Below are positions 26,978-36,388 of a DNA stretch of 64,000 bases, piece after piece. The position numbers were made by a program, and so were the translations under genes. How positions within the stretch are numbered: the first letter of the stretch is position 1; each line of letters begins with the position of its first letter. The notes under the pieces were generated by a model. That model ran no database searches. It saw only the letters and a list, made by a program, of their open reading frames with translations, and was not told where the DNA came from. Origin of the DNA: GCA-2737725 sp965229355. GTDB lineage: Bacteria > Pseudomonadota > Alphaproteobacteria > Rhodospirillales > Rhodospirillaceae. Location of the stretch: NCBI GenBank assembly GCA_965229355.1, contig OZ245869.1, forward strand, positions 2,976,001 through 3,040,000, written 5' to 3'.

Positions 26978-28501
26978 ATGGCTGATGGCTTAAATCGGCG
27001 GCAAGCATTAGGCGTTGCGGCAAGCGTTGCTGCGGTCTCCGTGACTGCGCCGCTTCAAGCCGCAGCACCCAAGGGCAAGATGCCGTTGGATGAGTATCAG
27101 GCTTACGATGCCACCGGCTTGGCCATTCTGGTGGCCAAGGGCGATGTCGAACCCCGGGAACTTCTGGAAGCAGCTATTGCGCGCCTTGAAGTTGTCGACA
27201 CCAAAATCAACTGCATCTCGCAGCGGCTGTATGACTACGGACGCAAACAAATCGCCGATGGTTTGCCGCGCGGGCCCTTCACAGGTGTGCCGTTTTTGCT
27301 GAAAGATTTGGGCGTTGATCTGGCCAGCACACCGACAGGCTCGGGCAGCAAGTTTTTCCAAGATGATATGGCACCCGTCGATAGCACTTTGGTTGCCCGC
27401 TATAAGCATGCCGGCCTGGTGATCTTTGGAAAAACCACAACGCCCGAGTTGGGGTTGGCAGGCACAACAGAATCCGCAGTACACGGCCAAACCAAAAACC
27501 CCTGGAATTTAGAACGCACCACCGGTGGCTCATCGGGCGGCGCTGCGGCAGCTGTCGCCACCAATGTTGTCGCGATTGCAAATGCCAGTGATGGCGCAGG
27601 TTCAATTCGTGTGCCTGCATCGTGCTGCGGTGTGTTCGGTTTAAAGCCCACACGAGGCCGCGTGCCACGCGGGCCGCGCAGTTTTGAAAGCTGGAATGGC
27701 TTAGGCACCATTCATGCTGTCAGCCGCAGTGTGCGCGATAGTGCCGCGTTGTTGGATGTCTCTGCGGGCACTGATTTGGGCGATCCGTATAGCGCGGTGC
27801 CGCCGAACCGCCCCTACGCGCAAGAAGTGGGCGCTGATCCCGGCAAACTGCGTATTGCGTTGGTGGTCTCGCCGCCCAATGGTGTGCCGGTTGATCCGGC
27901 GTGCTTGGATGCTGTGCATCGCGCGGCCAAGCTGTGCGAAGACATGGGCCATATTGTTGAAGAGAAAAAGCTCCCCATCAATCAACAAGCCACGTTCGAT
28001 GGTTTAGTTGCTTCGCTGTGTGTGTCGGTGGTGCGTGGGTTAGATGGCCGTGCGGCGCGGTTAGGCCGTGCCGTGACAGAAGCCGATGTGGAACCCATCA
28101 CGTGGTATTTCTATCAGCAAGGCAAAAAAGTGCCGGGCGCTGCATATGCAGAAGCGCGCGCGGTGTTTGATGCAACGGGCCGGGCGATGGCTGAGTTTCA
28201 GCAGGGCTACGACATTGTATTGTCGCCAACATTAGCGAAGCCGCCGATTAAATTGGGGCTGCTCAGTCTGTCGTCGAAGTTTGAAGATTATGCGCGGGAA
28301 GGCATGGGCTTCTCGCCCTTTAGTGCGGTGGCGAACATGACAGGTCAGCCTGCGATGTCGGTGCCGCTTCACTGGTCACCGGAAGGTTTGCCGGTGGGTG
28401 TCATGTTCATGGGGCGCATGAACGATGAAGCAACGCTGTTCCGGTTGGCCGGGCAGCTTGAAACTGCCCGGCCCTGGTTCAACCGGCGGCCCCAAATCTA
28501 G
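26978..28501 (+). CDS. Tat-type amidase-signature hydrolase
   Basis: A 507-residue amidase. Tat-like N-terminus with NRRQALGVAAS then a hydrophobic Ala-rich stretch ending LQAAA, so export to the periplasm is likely. The Ser-cisSer-Lys triad is visible: Lys in FLLKDLGVD, the GGSSGG loop (TTGGSSGGAAAAVA) and the nucleophile Ser in DGAGSIRVPA (the usual second Gly is Ala here). ATG 26978 gives the Tat signal; the frame is open for 33 codons upstream without similarity. Substrate unknown. Converges on a TonB receptor gene. Confidence 0.88.
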   Translation: MADGLNRRQALGVAASVAAVSVTAPLQAAAPKGKMPLDEYQAYDATGLAILVAKGDVEPRELLEAAIARLEVVDTKINCISQRLYDYGRKQIADGLPRGPFTGVPFLLKDLGVDLASTPTGSGSKFFQDDMAPVDSTLVARYKHAGLVIFGKTTTPELGLAGTTESAVHGQTKNPWNLERTTGGSSGGAAAAVATNVVAIANASDGAGSIRVPASCCGVFGLKPTRGRVPRGPRSFESWNGLGTIHAVSRSVRDSAALLDVSAGTDLGDPYSAVPPNRPYAQEVGADPGKLRIALVVSPPNGVPVDPACLDAVHRAAKLCEDMGHIVEEKKLPINQQATFDGLVASLCVSVVRGLDGRAARLGRAVTEADVEPITWYFYQQGKKVPGAAYAEARAVFDATGRAMAEFQQGYDIVLSPTLAKPPIKLGLLSLSSKFEDYAREGMGFSPFSAVANMTGQPAMSVPLHWSPEGLPVGVMFMGRMNDEATLFRLAGQLETARPWFNRRPQI

Positions 28502-28523
28502 GGGCTCGTTTTTCTCAGACGTT

Positions 28524-30683
28524 TTAGAAGTTGTACTTGAAGCGCGCGGTGACGGTGCGCGGATCATTCGGGTACACCACAACTGTCGTGCCAACGGTTA
28601 AGCCCGTTGAGTAGTAGTTGTGATCCAGAATGTTTTTGCCTTCTAGTGACAGGGTCCAATCGCGGTTTTCGCTGTCGTAAGCGATCAACGCGTCAACCAG
28701 CGTGCGTGCACGGGCTGCGATCAGCGGGGTGTTCACAGCGTCGTTGTAGAACTTGTCGCTGTAATCCACGCTGGCACCCAAGCGCACTTGGCCCGGCAAG
28801 CCGACATCAGGTGTGAACGTGAAGCCCAAGGCGCCTTTGAACGGGGCCACACCACGCAGGTCTTTCACGCGGCATTCTTGGAACACGCCGTTCAATTGGC
28901 AGATGAACGAGTCCGTGTACTTGCCGTCTGTTACGGCAGCGTTGCCGTACAGCAAGAAGTTATCGGTCACTTGCCAGCTTGGCTCAAACTCGATGCCTTG
29001 CACGCGGGCGCTTGACGCATTCACAGTACGTACAATCGTCGTGCCTGGAATTTGCTGCGAAACGTGTAAGCCGTCGTACTTGTTATAATAAGCCGAAACG
29101 TTCAAGCGGACGGTGTTGTCGGCGTTCTGGAACTTCGCACCCACTTCGTAGGCGTCGACGTTTTCAGGCGCGTAAGAGAATACACCGTACACCAATTGGC
29201 CGTTTGAAACTGCGGGCGGAACGCGGTTCCAGCCGCCGCCTTTGAAGCCCTTCGAATAGCTGGCGTAGAGCAGCAGGTCATCGTTGGCTTGGTATTCAAC
29301 GCCGAACTTCGGTGTCCAGCTATCCCAGCTGTCTTTGCCCAGCTTCGGGGTGCGGGTCGGGATTGCAGCGGTCGGCACGTAATAGAAGTTATAGAAAGAT
29401 TTGTGATCGTCGGTGTAGCGAATGCCAGCACTGACGCTCAGTTGGTCTGTGATCTTGTAGCTGCCTTGCGCGTAGGCTGCGTACGAGTTGGTGTCTTGCT
29501 TCGACAGTTCCGGTTGGCTGAGACCAAGCGGTGACAGGAAGCGTGAGCGTTCAAAGAAGTAATACACGCCACCGGTGCCGGTGAAACGATCACTCTCATA
29601 AACGCCGTTGAATTCCTGGCTGAAGCTGGTTTCGTTCAAGAACACGCCCGAGATCAGCGCGCTGTTCGGTGCTGTATCCAGCGGCAGAACGGCTTCGGTT
29701 GTCAGGTTGCGCAGCGCTGAGGTTGAGGTCAGCGTGAAAGCGCCGGTGTTGTATTTCGCCGTCAAGGTTGCGCCGTTTTGCTCGACGCTTGATTGATCGG
29801 CTGAATTGCCGTCGGTCACGAAGATGTCGCGGTTCGGATTAGCGTTCGGGAACGTCACAGCGTTACCGGCAATCGCCGAGCCAAAGAATGGACCAGAGTT
29901 ATCTTGCGTGTGATCCAGGCCCAACTCGACTTCGAAGGCGTCTGTTGGTGTGAACAGTAACTTGCCGCGAACGGCGGTCACATCGCGGTTGTTGACCTTC
30001 TTGTTGTTCAAGTTCGGCGCGGTGGTCAAGCCATCGCGGTCACGGCTGAGCGCGCTTAAAGATGCGAACACTTTGTCTTCGATCAGCGGGCCAGAGACAT
30101 AGCCTTTGACGTCCACTTGGTCGTGGGTGCCGAGCGCGATTTCAAAGTTGCCACTCAATTCATTCGTCGGGCGCTTGGTCACGATCTTGATCGCACCGCC
30201 TGACGTGTTGCGGCCGTACAGCGTGCCTTGCGGCCCGCGCAGGACTTCCAAGCGTTCGATATCAGAGAAGTCGAACAACGCGCCGTACAAGCGCGGCATG
30301 TAAACGCCATCGACATATGTACCGACAGCGTTATCAGCGTTGAACGTGGCGCTATCTTGGCCGACGCCGCGGATGAAAATGCGTGGTGCGGATTGCAAGG
30401 CCACAACGTTCTGCACAATCGCGCCCGGCACAACGGCTTGCAGGTCGCGGATGTTGAACACTTGGCGTTCGGCTAAGCTGTCAGCCGAAAAGGCGGTGAC
30501 GGCGATTGGCGTTTTTTGCAGATCTTCTGAGTAACGCTGTGCGGTGACGGTGATCTCTTCCAACTGGCCAGCTTTTTCAGCCTGGGCAACTTGTTGGGCC
30601 GACGCTGTGCTAGCAACCGCCAGCAGCGAGGCCGATGCGAACAGTGCGCCTTTCAGTGTGCGTGATGTAAAGGCAGATGACAT
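28524..30683 (-). CDS. TonB-dependent outer membrane receptor 1
   Basis: A 719-residue receptor. Signal peptide (LFASASLLAVASTASA), TonB-box-like LEEITVTAQR, plug domain with IRGVGQDSATFNADNAVGTYVDGVYMP and the LEVLRGPQGTLYGRNTSGGAI hallmark, then a beta-barrel ending in an aromatic residue (YNF). The EITVTAQR/YGRNTSGG style is that of the large substrate-uptake receptor group of Caulobacter- and Sphingomonas-like bacteria. ATG 30683 with AAAAGGAT upstream is the start; the frame to 30746 adds a non-signal extension. Ligand unknown. Confidence 0.93.
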   Translation of the reverse strand: MSSAFTSRTLKGALFASASLLAVASTASAQQVAQAEKAGQLEEITVTAQRYSEDLQKTPIAVTAFSADSLAERQVFNIRDLQAVVPGAIVQNVVALQSAPRIFIRGVGQDSATFNADNAVGTYVDGVYMPRLYGALFDFSDIERLEVLRGPQGTLYGRNTSGGAIKIVTKRPTNELSGNFEIALGTHDQVDVKGYVSGPLIEDKVFASLSALSRDRDGLTTAPNLNNKKVNNRDVTAVRGKLLFTPTDAFEVELGLDHTQDNSGPFFGSAIAGNAVTFPNANPNRDIFVTDGNSADQSSVEQNGATLTAKYNTGAFTLTSTSALRNLTTEAVLPLDTAPNSALISGVFLNETSFSQEFNGVYESDRFTGTGGVYYFFERSRFLSPLGLSQPELSKQDTNSYAAYAQGSYKITDQLSVSAGIRYTDDHKSFYNFYYVPTAAIPTRTPKLGKDSWDSWTPKFGVEYQANDDLLLYASYSKGFKGGGWNRVPPAVSNGQLVYGVFSYAPENVDAYEVGAKFQNADNTVRLNVSAYYNKYDGLHVSQQIPGTTIVRTVNASSARVQGIEFEPSWQVTDNFLLYGNAAVTDGKYTDSFICQLNGVFQECRVKDLRGVAPFKGALGFTFTPDVGLPGQVRLGASVDYSDKFYNDAVNTPLIAARARTLVDALIAYDSENRDWTLSLEGKNILDHNYYSTGLTVGTTVVVYPNDPRTVTARFKYNF

Positions 30684-31125
30684 GACAGATCCTTTTCTTG
30701 TTTTGCGTTGTCTTTTGCGCGCGTGCCCCGTTTCAAAAACCGACACAGGCGCGCAAGGTATGAAAATATGTCTATGAGATTACAGCAGCGTTCCAGCGTG
30801 GATGACGTAATCCCGACTCTATTTATCGACTAAAGGAAAAACGGTCTTCCGTCCGTTGCTTGCGCAGAAGAAGCACATCGTTGAACGCGAAACGCGGAGA
30901 ACACGGCCCCTCAATAGCGCAAGCCAGAGAATGGCTGCGACATTTTGCGATGGCTACAGACCTTTATATATCTAAGGTGTCGATTGTCGTGATTGTGAGA
31001 TCAGAATGTCACAGTTTCGCTTAGGTTACGTTGTGACGCTCGCGAGACAACGCGTTTTGCGCGAAGCCAAAATCGCACAGCGTGCAATACAAACCAGAAT
31101 CAGCAAAAAGTAAGTTTGATACTCG
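30684..31125. other. intergenic region upstream of receptor 1
   Basis: About 440 bp without a credible gene. It should hold the receptor 1 promoter and the 3' end of the DUF1838 transcript. TGTGA/TCACA half-sites occur at 30995-30999, 31008-31013 and 31032-31037, but the spacing does not fit a CRP/FNR site. Small palindromes CTCGCGAG and AACGCGTT lie near 31040-31060. I see no RNA gene or terminator with a T-tract. Confidence 0.4.
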
Positions 31126-31995
31126 TTATGGTTTGGGTGGCGCAGCACTGAGTTGTTGCGGAGCTTCTTTTTTCGCGCGCGCCAAATATTCTGGCGGCAA
31201 CTCATCAATCGTTTTTAATTTCCGGCCTGACGCGTGCCACACCACGTGGCCTGGTATGTTTTGGCCCTGCGCATCTTTCATCTCCATCCATGGCATCCAC
31301 GGTGCCCAGAACGTTGATGAGAAGGTTGCGTTGGCGCGCTTCACTTTCGGATCAGCAAATTCTTTGATTGTTGCGAAGGTGGATGAACACTCCAGCCACG
31401 GCTGTGCAAACGCGCGGGGGGCTGCGCGATCTTTAATCAGCCAAATCATGTCGCCATTCGCGTGCCAATTCAGCTTCAACGACTTATCGGGGACTGATGA
31501 AAGTTGTTCCTTAAAGCGCAAACCTTTGGTCGAGAGATAAAACGAGTCATTGCCCGCCAGCGTGTTCGACTTTGGTGTCGTGTCGCGGCCCGTATACGGG
31601 TTCTTCCAGGTGTTGATCATCTCGCCGGTCTCGAGGTCGCGGTAGAAGGTCAGCGTGCGCCCGCTTTGCACGTAGCCTTCGCCATCTTTATTCGCGCGAT
31701 AGCGGTTGATCTCGCAACCTTCAAACCGGAACAGAGGCTTCGGCGCAGTATTATCCTGAATGCCGTAGATAATGCCGGTGTACCACCAGGGGCAGTCCAC
31801 TTCATCCAAGCTACCGTGCATCTTCATGAAGCCATGCAGGTTCACCAGCGGATCATTCAGGTCAGGCAGGCCCGGTGCGTCGCCCATCAGCATGGCGTGT
31901 GCTGGTTGCGATGCTGTTGTGAATGCCCCCAGCATCATGGCAGTGACGCTAAAGCCGCCAATCAAATCGCGGCGCGAGTAATCAATATCAGTCAT
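31126..31995 (-). CDS. DUF1838-family Tat-exported protein
   Basis: A 289-residue protein. Twin-arginine signal YSRRDLIGGFS with a hydrophobic run ending PAHA, so folded export to the periplasm is predicted. The body (DPLVNLHGFMKMHGS, FEGCEINRYRAN, MINTWKNPYTGR, WHANGDMIWLIKDR) matches DUF1838, a family without known function. Strong GGGGAGG precedes the ATG. It lies between two TonB receptors on the same strand, 115 bp downstream of receptor 2, so it may act on the same imported compound. No cofactor motif is evident. Confidence 0.82.
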   Translation of the reverse strand: MTDIDYSRRDLIGGFSVTAMMLGAFTTASQPAHAMLMGDAPGLPDLNDPLVNLHGFMKMHGSLDEVDCPWWYTGIIYGIQDNTAPKPLFRFEGCEINRYRANKDGEGYVQSGRTLTFYRDLETGEMINTWKNPYTGRDTTPKSNTLAGNDSFYLSTKGLRFKEQLSSVPDKSLKLNWHANGDMIWLIKDRAAPRAFAQPWLECSSTFATIKEFADPKVKRANATFSSTFWAPWMPWMEMKDAQGQNIPGHVVWHASGRKLKTIDELPPEYLARAKKEAPQQLSAAPPKP

Positions 31996-32051
31996 CGAAA
32001 CCTCCCCAGGTCATATGGCGCTATCGTAAACGTGCATTGAAAGGTGGCGCA

Positions 32052-32083
32052 AACAAAAACGGCGCCAGATTGCTCTGGCGCCG
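32052..32083 (-). terminator. terminator after TonB receptor 2
   Basis: Ten-base stem CGGCGCCAGA / TCTGGCGCCG with a four-base loop. Read on the minus strand it is followed by GTTTTTGTTTG. It lies between receptor 2 and the DUF1838 gene, so the latter may have its own promoter or be reached by read-through. Confidence 0.82.
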
Positions 32084-32109
32084 CTGTGCAAACCGTATTG
32101 GTTTAAATC

Positions 32110-34560
32110 TTAGAACTTCAGCGAGGCATCCACGCCGATCAAGCGACGAGCGCCCGGCGAGATGAACGAGCCGCCGAATTCAGGCGCCGGGATGACTTCT
32201 TCCAGGTGCTTGTTGTTGGCCAGGTTCTTCGCGAACGCAGTGACTGACCAATTGTCGCTTTGTACGCCCATACGCAGATCGATGGTGGCGTAGACATTAC
32301 GCTGTTGGTTGCAGCCGTTGCTCGGCACGCCGAACAAGGTCGGACGATCTTGGCATTGCACAACGTGGAACCAGGTGGGGCCCACCACGTTCACGTCGGT
32401 GCGCAGCAAGAAGTCGAACTTGTCATTTACCGGCGTCAACACTTGCGAACCGAAGTTCAGCGTGTAGTCAGCGGTGTACGGTGACTCGTTGCCAACCACG
32501 TAAGGACGCGACGCCATACGCTTGATCTTGCTGTCGGTCACGTTACCGCCAGCATAGAACTGCAGCCAATCGGTCATCTGCACGTTCAAGGCCAACTCAC
32601 CGCCAACCAAGCGTACTTTGTCGATGTTGTTCACAACGCGCAGCAGGCCGAACGGACCCACCAAGAATTCGAAGAACTGCATATCATCAACAGTGTTGTG
32701 ATAGACGGCACCTTCCAAGCTCACGCGCTTGTCAGCAAACGTCGACTTGAAGCCTGCTTCAAACGCTGACGAGGTTTCTTCGCGGAAGTTGTCGTTGATA
32801 ATCAGGCCCGCGTTTACTGGCGGACGGTTGAAGAACACGTTCACCGTGGCGCTGGCGCCTTGGTTGTTGAAACCGCCGGCCTTAAAGCCAATGCCCCAGT
32901 TGGCATACAGCGTTAAGTCTTCGGTCGGCTTCGTGGTGATGCTGATCTTCGGCTCTAACTGATCGTAGGTGTTTTTCTTGTCACGCACGCCAGCCGGGTT
33001 GATCGTCGGATCAAGGCCTGGGTTCAGGAAGGCGTTGCCCGAAGAAATGCCGTCGTTGGTGAAGTCAACGTACTGCGTGCGCGCGGTAGTCGGCACCAAG
33101 TTGTGCACTTTGCGCTCTTCACGGTCGTAACGTAACGCCACCGACAATTCGGTGTTTTCTTGCAGGTCATACGCGACCGAACCGAAGGCCGAGTACACGT
33201 TGCTCTTGAAGCGGTCATGAACCAGTGACTCAGTTGCGTTCACATCGCCGCGCGGCAGGTACAGTTGCTCTGTCACGCCACGGCCACGGTCGATGCCTAA
33301 GTTCACGCCGACTTCGCGGTTGATATGCAGGCCATACGCACCCACCAACCAACGCAAGTCTTGATCAGCCGGAGATGCGAAGCGAATTTCGGCGCTCATG
33401 TCTTCTTGGTTACGCACTTGGAACTGCGTGCCATCGCAAAGTGTTGGCGTGTACGCACCCAGGAACGAACCTTCCGGGGTCGGGGCCAAGAACTCAGGTG
33501 ACGGCAAGCGCACACCAGCCGCTGACAATTGCGCAGTCGAAGCACGGCAAGCCGCATCTTGGTTGAAGAAGCCGAATGCAGCAGATGTGCCGTCAGACGA
33601 GAAATCTTGTTTCACATTGCTGTACAGCACCCACCCGGTCAGCGTGCCGGCGTCGTACTGCTGGTCCCATTTTGCTGACACTTCCAGGTTATCCTGGTCG
33701 TTTTCAGGATCGATGTTGAAAACGTAATTGGGGCGATGCGTGTTTACATCTTTGTAGAGGTCCGGGTTGCCCAAAGCAGCAGCAAAGCCAGGCAATGCGA
33801 ACACGGCATTGAAGTTAATGGCGGCGGCGTCCACTTGGCCCCAACGCGCTTTCACATCAACTGAAGCATCGTCGTTCGGTTCAAACACAACGCGACCGCT
33901 GATGTTGTAACCTTCGTAGTCGTCGACGACCTTTTTGTTCAAGAACGTGTTCTTGAAGAAGCCATCGGTGCGGCGCCAATCAGCTTGGATTTTGTAGAAC
34001 ACTTTATCCGTCGCTGGGCCACTGGTGGAGACCGTGGCCGCGAAGGTGTTGTTGTCGGCAGCCGTGCCTTTGATGATGGTTTCTTGTTTATCGGTCGGCT
34101 TCTTGGTGTTGATGATCACCGCACCAGCCGCAGCGTTACGACCGTAAAGCGCGCCTTGCGGACCTTTTAAGATTTCGATCTGTTGCAAATCTGGGTATTC
34201 GCGGCTGATGGCTGACGGGTTGGTCATCAAGATGCCGTCGATGATCAGGCCGAAGCTGTTCTCAGCATCGCGTGCGCCGTTGATGCCGCGAATGTTGACT
34301 TGGGCGTTACCGATTTCGTCGGTGCCGGTCACGATGGTCACGCCAGGGGTCAAGGCGATGAAGTCTTCAGCGCGAGCCACACCTGCGTTGGCCAATGTCT
34401 CAGCGGTGAAGGCGGTGATCGACGCCGGAACGTCTGACAACGATTCCGAACGTTGACGGGCCGTGACGATAATTTCTTCCACTTGCGCCATGGCGGGTAA
34501 GGCTGACAGCAAAATGGCCGAGCTGGCCGAGAGCAGCAGAGTTTTTTTGAAGATCTTCAC
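32110..34560 (-). CDS. TonB-dependent outer membrane receptor 2
   Basis: An 816-residue receptor. Signal peptide ends LSALPAMA, then TonB-box-like VEEIIVTARQR, plug with VNIRGINGARDAENSFGLIIDGILM and IEILKGPQGALYGRNAAAGAVII, and a large beta-barrel ending SLKF. GTG at 34560 is the start: AAGGAG lies seven bases upstream and the signal peptide begins there; the longer frame to 34656 is not supported. Similar in style to receptor 1 but not a close copy. Ligand unknown. Confidence 0.93.
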   Translation of the reverse strand: MKIFKKTLLLSASSAILLSALPAMAQVEEIIVTARQRSESLSDVPASITAFTAETLANAGVARAEDFIALTPGVTIVTGTDEIGNAQVNIRGINGARDAENSFGLIIDGILMTNPSAISREYPDLQQIEILKGPQGALYGRNAAAGAVIINTKKPTDKQETIIKGTAADNNTFAATVSTSGPATDKVFYKIQADWRRTDGFFKNTFLNKKVVDDYEGYNISGRVVFEPNDDASVDVKARWGQVDAAAINFNAVFALPGFAAALGNPDLYKDVNTHRPNYVFNIDPENDQDNLEVSAKWDQQYDAGTLTGWVLYSNVKQDFSSDGTSAAFGFFNQDAACRASTAQLSAAGVRLPSPEFLAPTPEGSFLGAYTPTLCDGTQFQVRNQEDMSAEIRFASPADQDLRWLVGAYGLHINREVGVNLGIDRGRGVTEQLYLPRGDVNATESLVHDRFKSNVYSAFGSVAYDLQENTELSVALRYDREERKVHNLVPTTARTQYVDFTNDGISSGNAFLNPGLDPTINPAGVRDKKNTYDQLEPKISITTKPTEDLTLYANWGIGFKAGGFNNQGASATVNVFFNRPPVNAGLIINDNFREETSSAFEAGFKSTFADKRVSLEGAVYHNTVDDMQFFEFLVGPFGLLRVVNNIDKVRLVGGELALNVQMTDWLQFYAGGNVTDSKIKRMASRPYVVGNESPYTADYTLNFGSQVLTPVNDKFDFLLRTDVNVVGPTWFHVVQCQDRPTLFGVPSNGCNQQRNVYATIDLRMGVQSDNWSVTAFAKNLANNKHLEEVIPAPEFGGSFISPGARRLIGVDASLKF

Positions 34561-34957
34561 GAGGTCGCTCCTTGCAACGAAGTCGTTTGGAGCGGGGCTG
34601 GTTGAATGTGATATGAACTGAACAACGCGTGAATGCCGCATGACAACGTAAGCCATGCAGACTTCTCTCCCTCTTGCAGATCAGCTCTACAACTTTGTGT
34701 AAGAGACTGAACTGAAGATCACTCGCCGCTCAGTTGAATTCCCCGCTCGATTAACCGCTGTGAAGGTAGCGAAAAATCGTTGTGTTGCAACGCACAAGGG
34801 CGACTTCCTGCGGTTGGGGGCTGAAATGTCTACGGGTGTGGCGGGCGCGTCACACGCGCTCATACCGCGAACCCATTCTTAATATCCGGACATTGGCCCC
34901 GTCGCACGCATAAACGTACACGGTGTGCTCGGCAAACATCATCTTAAGGTGAGAGGG
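34561..34957. other. intergenic region upstream of receptor 2
   Basis: About 400 bp between receptor 2 and the radical SAM gene end. The most notable element is the inverted repeat TTGTG-TTGCAACG-CACAA (34780-34797), a possible operator for receptor 2. No small ORF with a ribosome site, RNA gene or terminator stands out. Confidence 0.4.
34780..34797. promoter_or_regulatory. candidate operator upstream of receptor 2
   Basis: Inverted repeat TTGTG/CACAA around a TTGCAA core, about 220 bp before the receptor 2 start. The symmetry and size suit a LacI- or TetR-type repressor, but no such regulator is adjacent. Confidence 0.25.
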
Positions 34958-36124
34958 CTAGCCGAATAATGAAAGTTGGTCGCCAACCTGGGCCGGGGGC
35001 TTGAACAGCGAATAGTCTGTGGTGCCACGGGTGAGGTTTAAGCCCAACCGCTGGCAGGCCAGTCGGAAGCGTTTCTGCATTAACTCTGCAATTGGTCCGG
35101 TGCCGCTCTGGCGGGTGTGCCAATCGGGGTCGTAATCGCGCCCATCCCGCATAGACCTGATCAACGTCATGATGTGCTTGGCGCGATCAGGGACCGCTTC
35201 AGCCAGCCACTCCTGAAATAGATCGCGCACTTCAAGCGGTAAGCGCAGCATCACAAAGCCAGCACTGGTCGCACCAGCATCGCGCGCGGCTTCCAACACG
35301 CCTTCCATTTCATGATCGTTCAGCGCGGGGATAACGGGTGCAAACATCACGGCGGTGGGAATGCCTGCTGAGCTGAGTTTTTTGATGGCTTCCAATCTGC
35401 GTGTGGGTGTGGAGGCGCGCGGTTCCATCTTGCGCGCCAACGCGCCATCCAGCGTGGTGATCGAAACCGCACAGCGCGCCAAATTTTGCGCGGCCATCGG
35501 CGCCAGAATATCAATGTCGCGTGTAATCAACGCTGATTTTGTGACGATGCCAACAGGGTGATTAAAGCGTTGCAGCACTTGCAAAACCGAGCGCGTGACT
35601 TGGTATTTGCGCTCAACAGGTTGGTACGGATCGGTGTTCGTGCCCATCGCCATGGTTTGCATTTTGTAGTTCGGGGCGCGCAGTTCTTTGTCCAGCAACA
35701 GTGCTGCGTCGGGCTTCATGAAAATCTTGCTCTCGAAATCCAAGCCCGGTGACATGCCTAGCCACGCATGGCTGGGCCGCGCGAAGCAGTAGATGCAGCC
35801 GTGCTCGCAGCCTCGGTAGGGATTGATCGAGCGATCAAAGGAAATGTCAGGCGATTTGTTGCGCGCGATGATGCTGCGGCTGGTGTCTTTCAACACATGG
35901 GTCTTGAGTGGCGGCGGTGGCAGGTCGACGTTGTCCCAACCGTCGTCAAAATTCTCGCGGTGCTCTTTGTCGTAACGCCCCGATGGATTGCCAACCGCGC
36001 CACGCCCGCGCCGGGCATCGGGATGCGCGCCGTGCGTGTCATTTAGCTCGCCGCCCAAGTAGCGCTTGGCTGAATGGAGCGGGGGAAACTTATTCGCAGG
36101 GCTTTTTGCGGGCTGACTCGACAT
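34958..36124 (-). CDS. PA0069-family radical SAM protein
   Basis: A 388-residue protein. The cluster motif CEHGCIYC (in NPYRGCEHGCIYCFARPSHAWLG) binds a [4Fe-4S] cluster that cleaves SAM. The pattern TNTDPYQPVERKYQVTRSVLQVL and the SITTLDGALARKMEPRASTPTRRLEAIKKL segment are those of the PA0069/spore-photoproduct-lyase-like group, whose reaction is unknown. Start is ATG 36124 (a TTG lies two codons earlier). No obvious substrate in the neighbourhood. Confidence 0.9.
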   Translation of the reverse strand: MSSQPAKSPANKFPPLHSAKRYLGGELNDTHGAHPDARRGRGAVGNPSGRYDKEHRENFDDGWDNVDLPPPPLKTHVLKDTSRSIIARNKSPDISFDRSINPYRGCEHGCIYCFARPSHAWLGMSPGLDFESKIFMKPDAALLLDKELRAPNYKMQTMAMGTNTDPYQPVERKYQVTRSVLQVLQRFNHPVGIVTKSALITRDIDILAPMAAQNLARCAVSITTLDGALARKMEPRASTPTRRLEAIKKLSSAGIPTAVMFAPVIPALNDHEMEGVLEAARDAGATSAGFVMLRLPLEVRDLFQEWLAEAVPDRAKHIMTLIRSMRDGRDYDPDWHTRQSGTGPIAELMQKRFRLACQRLGLNLTRGTTDYSLFKPPAQVGDQLSLFG

Positions 36125-36235
36125 GCTCAAAGCTTACGTCACTCAAAAGAACAAAACAAGAACATTTGAGTTTGGGGCCACATAGAAAAGCAAAACCCCG
36201 GCGGCCCAAGATTTATTCAAAGGAAGTGCTGCCTG

Positions 36236-36279
36236 AACAAAAAAATAACCCCGGCAGCACTGGGGGCGCCACCGGGGTT
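36236..36279 (-). terminator. terminator after the periplasmic repeat protein
   Basis: Eight-base stem AACCCCGG / CCGGGGTT with inner GC-rich pairing; on the minus strand it is followed by ATTTTTTTG. It ends the minus-strand transcript of the two-repeat protein and, if joined, of the microprotein. Confidence 0.8.
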
Positions 36280-36388
36280 GGGGTTGGTCAGCGGCAGAGG
36301 GGGTAAGGCTGGGGGCCTAAAACTACCAACTGACCAAGACGTCTTTGTCGTTCTCTCAGCTCTTTCTACGGGCGCTTTTCAACTTGGA

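Noticed and set aside
30995..31037. CRP/FNR site made of TGTGA and TCACA half-sites
   Set aside because: Half-site spacing is 8 or more bases off the required N4/N6 gap.
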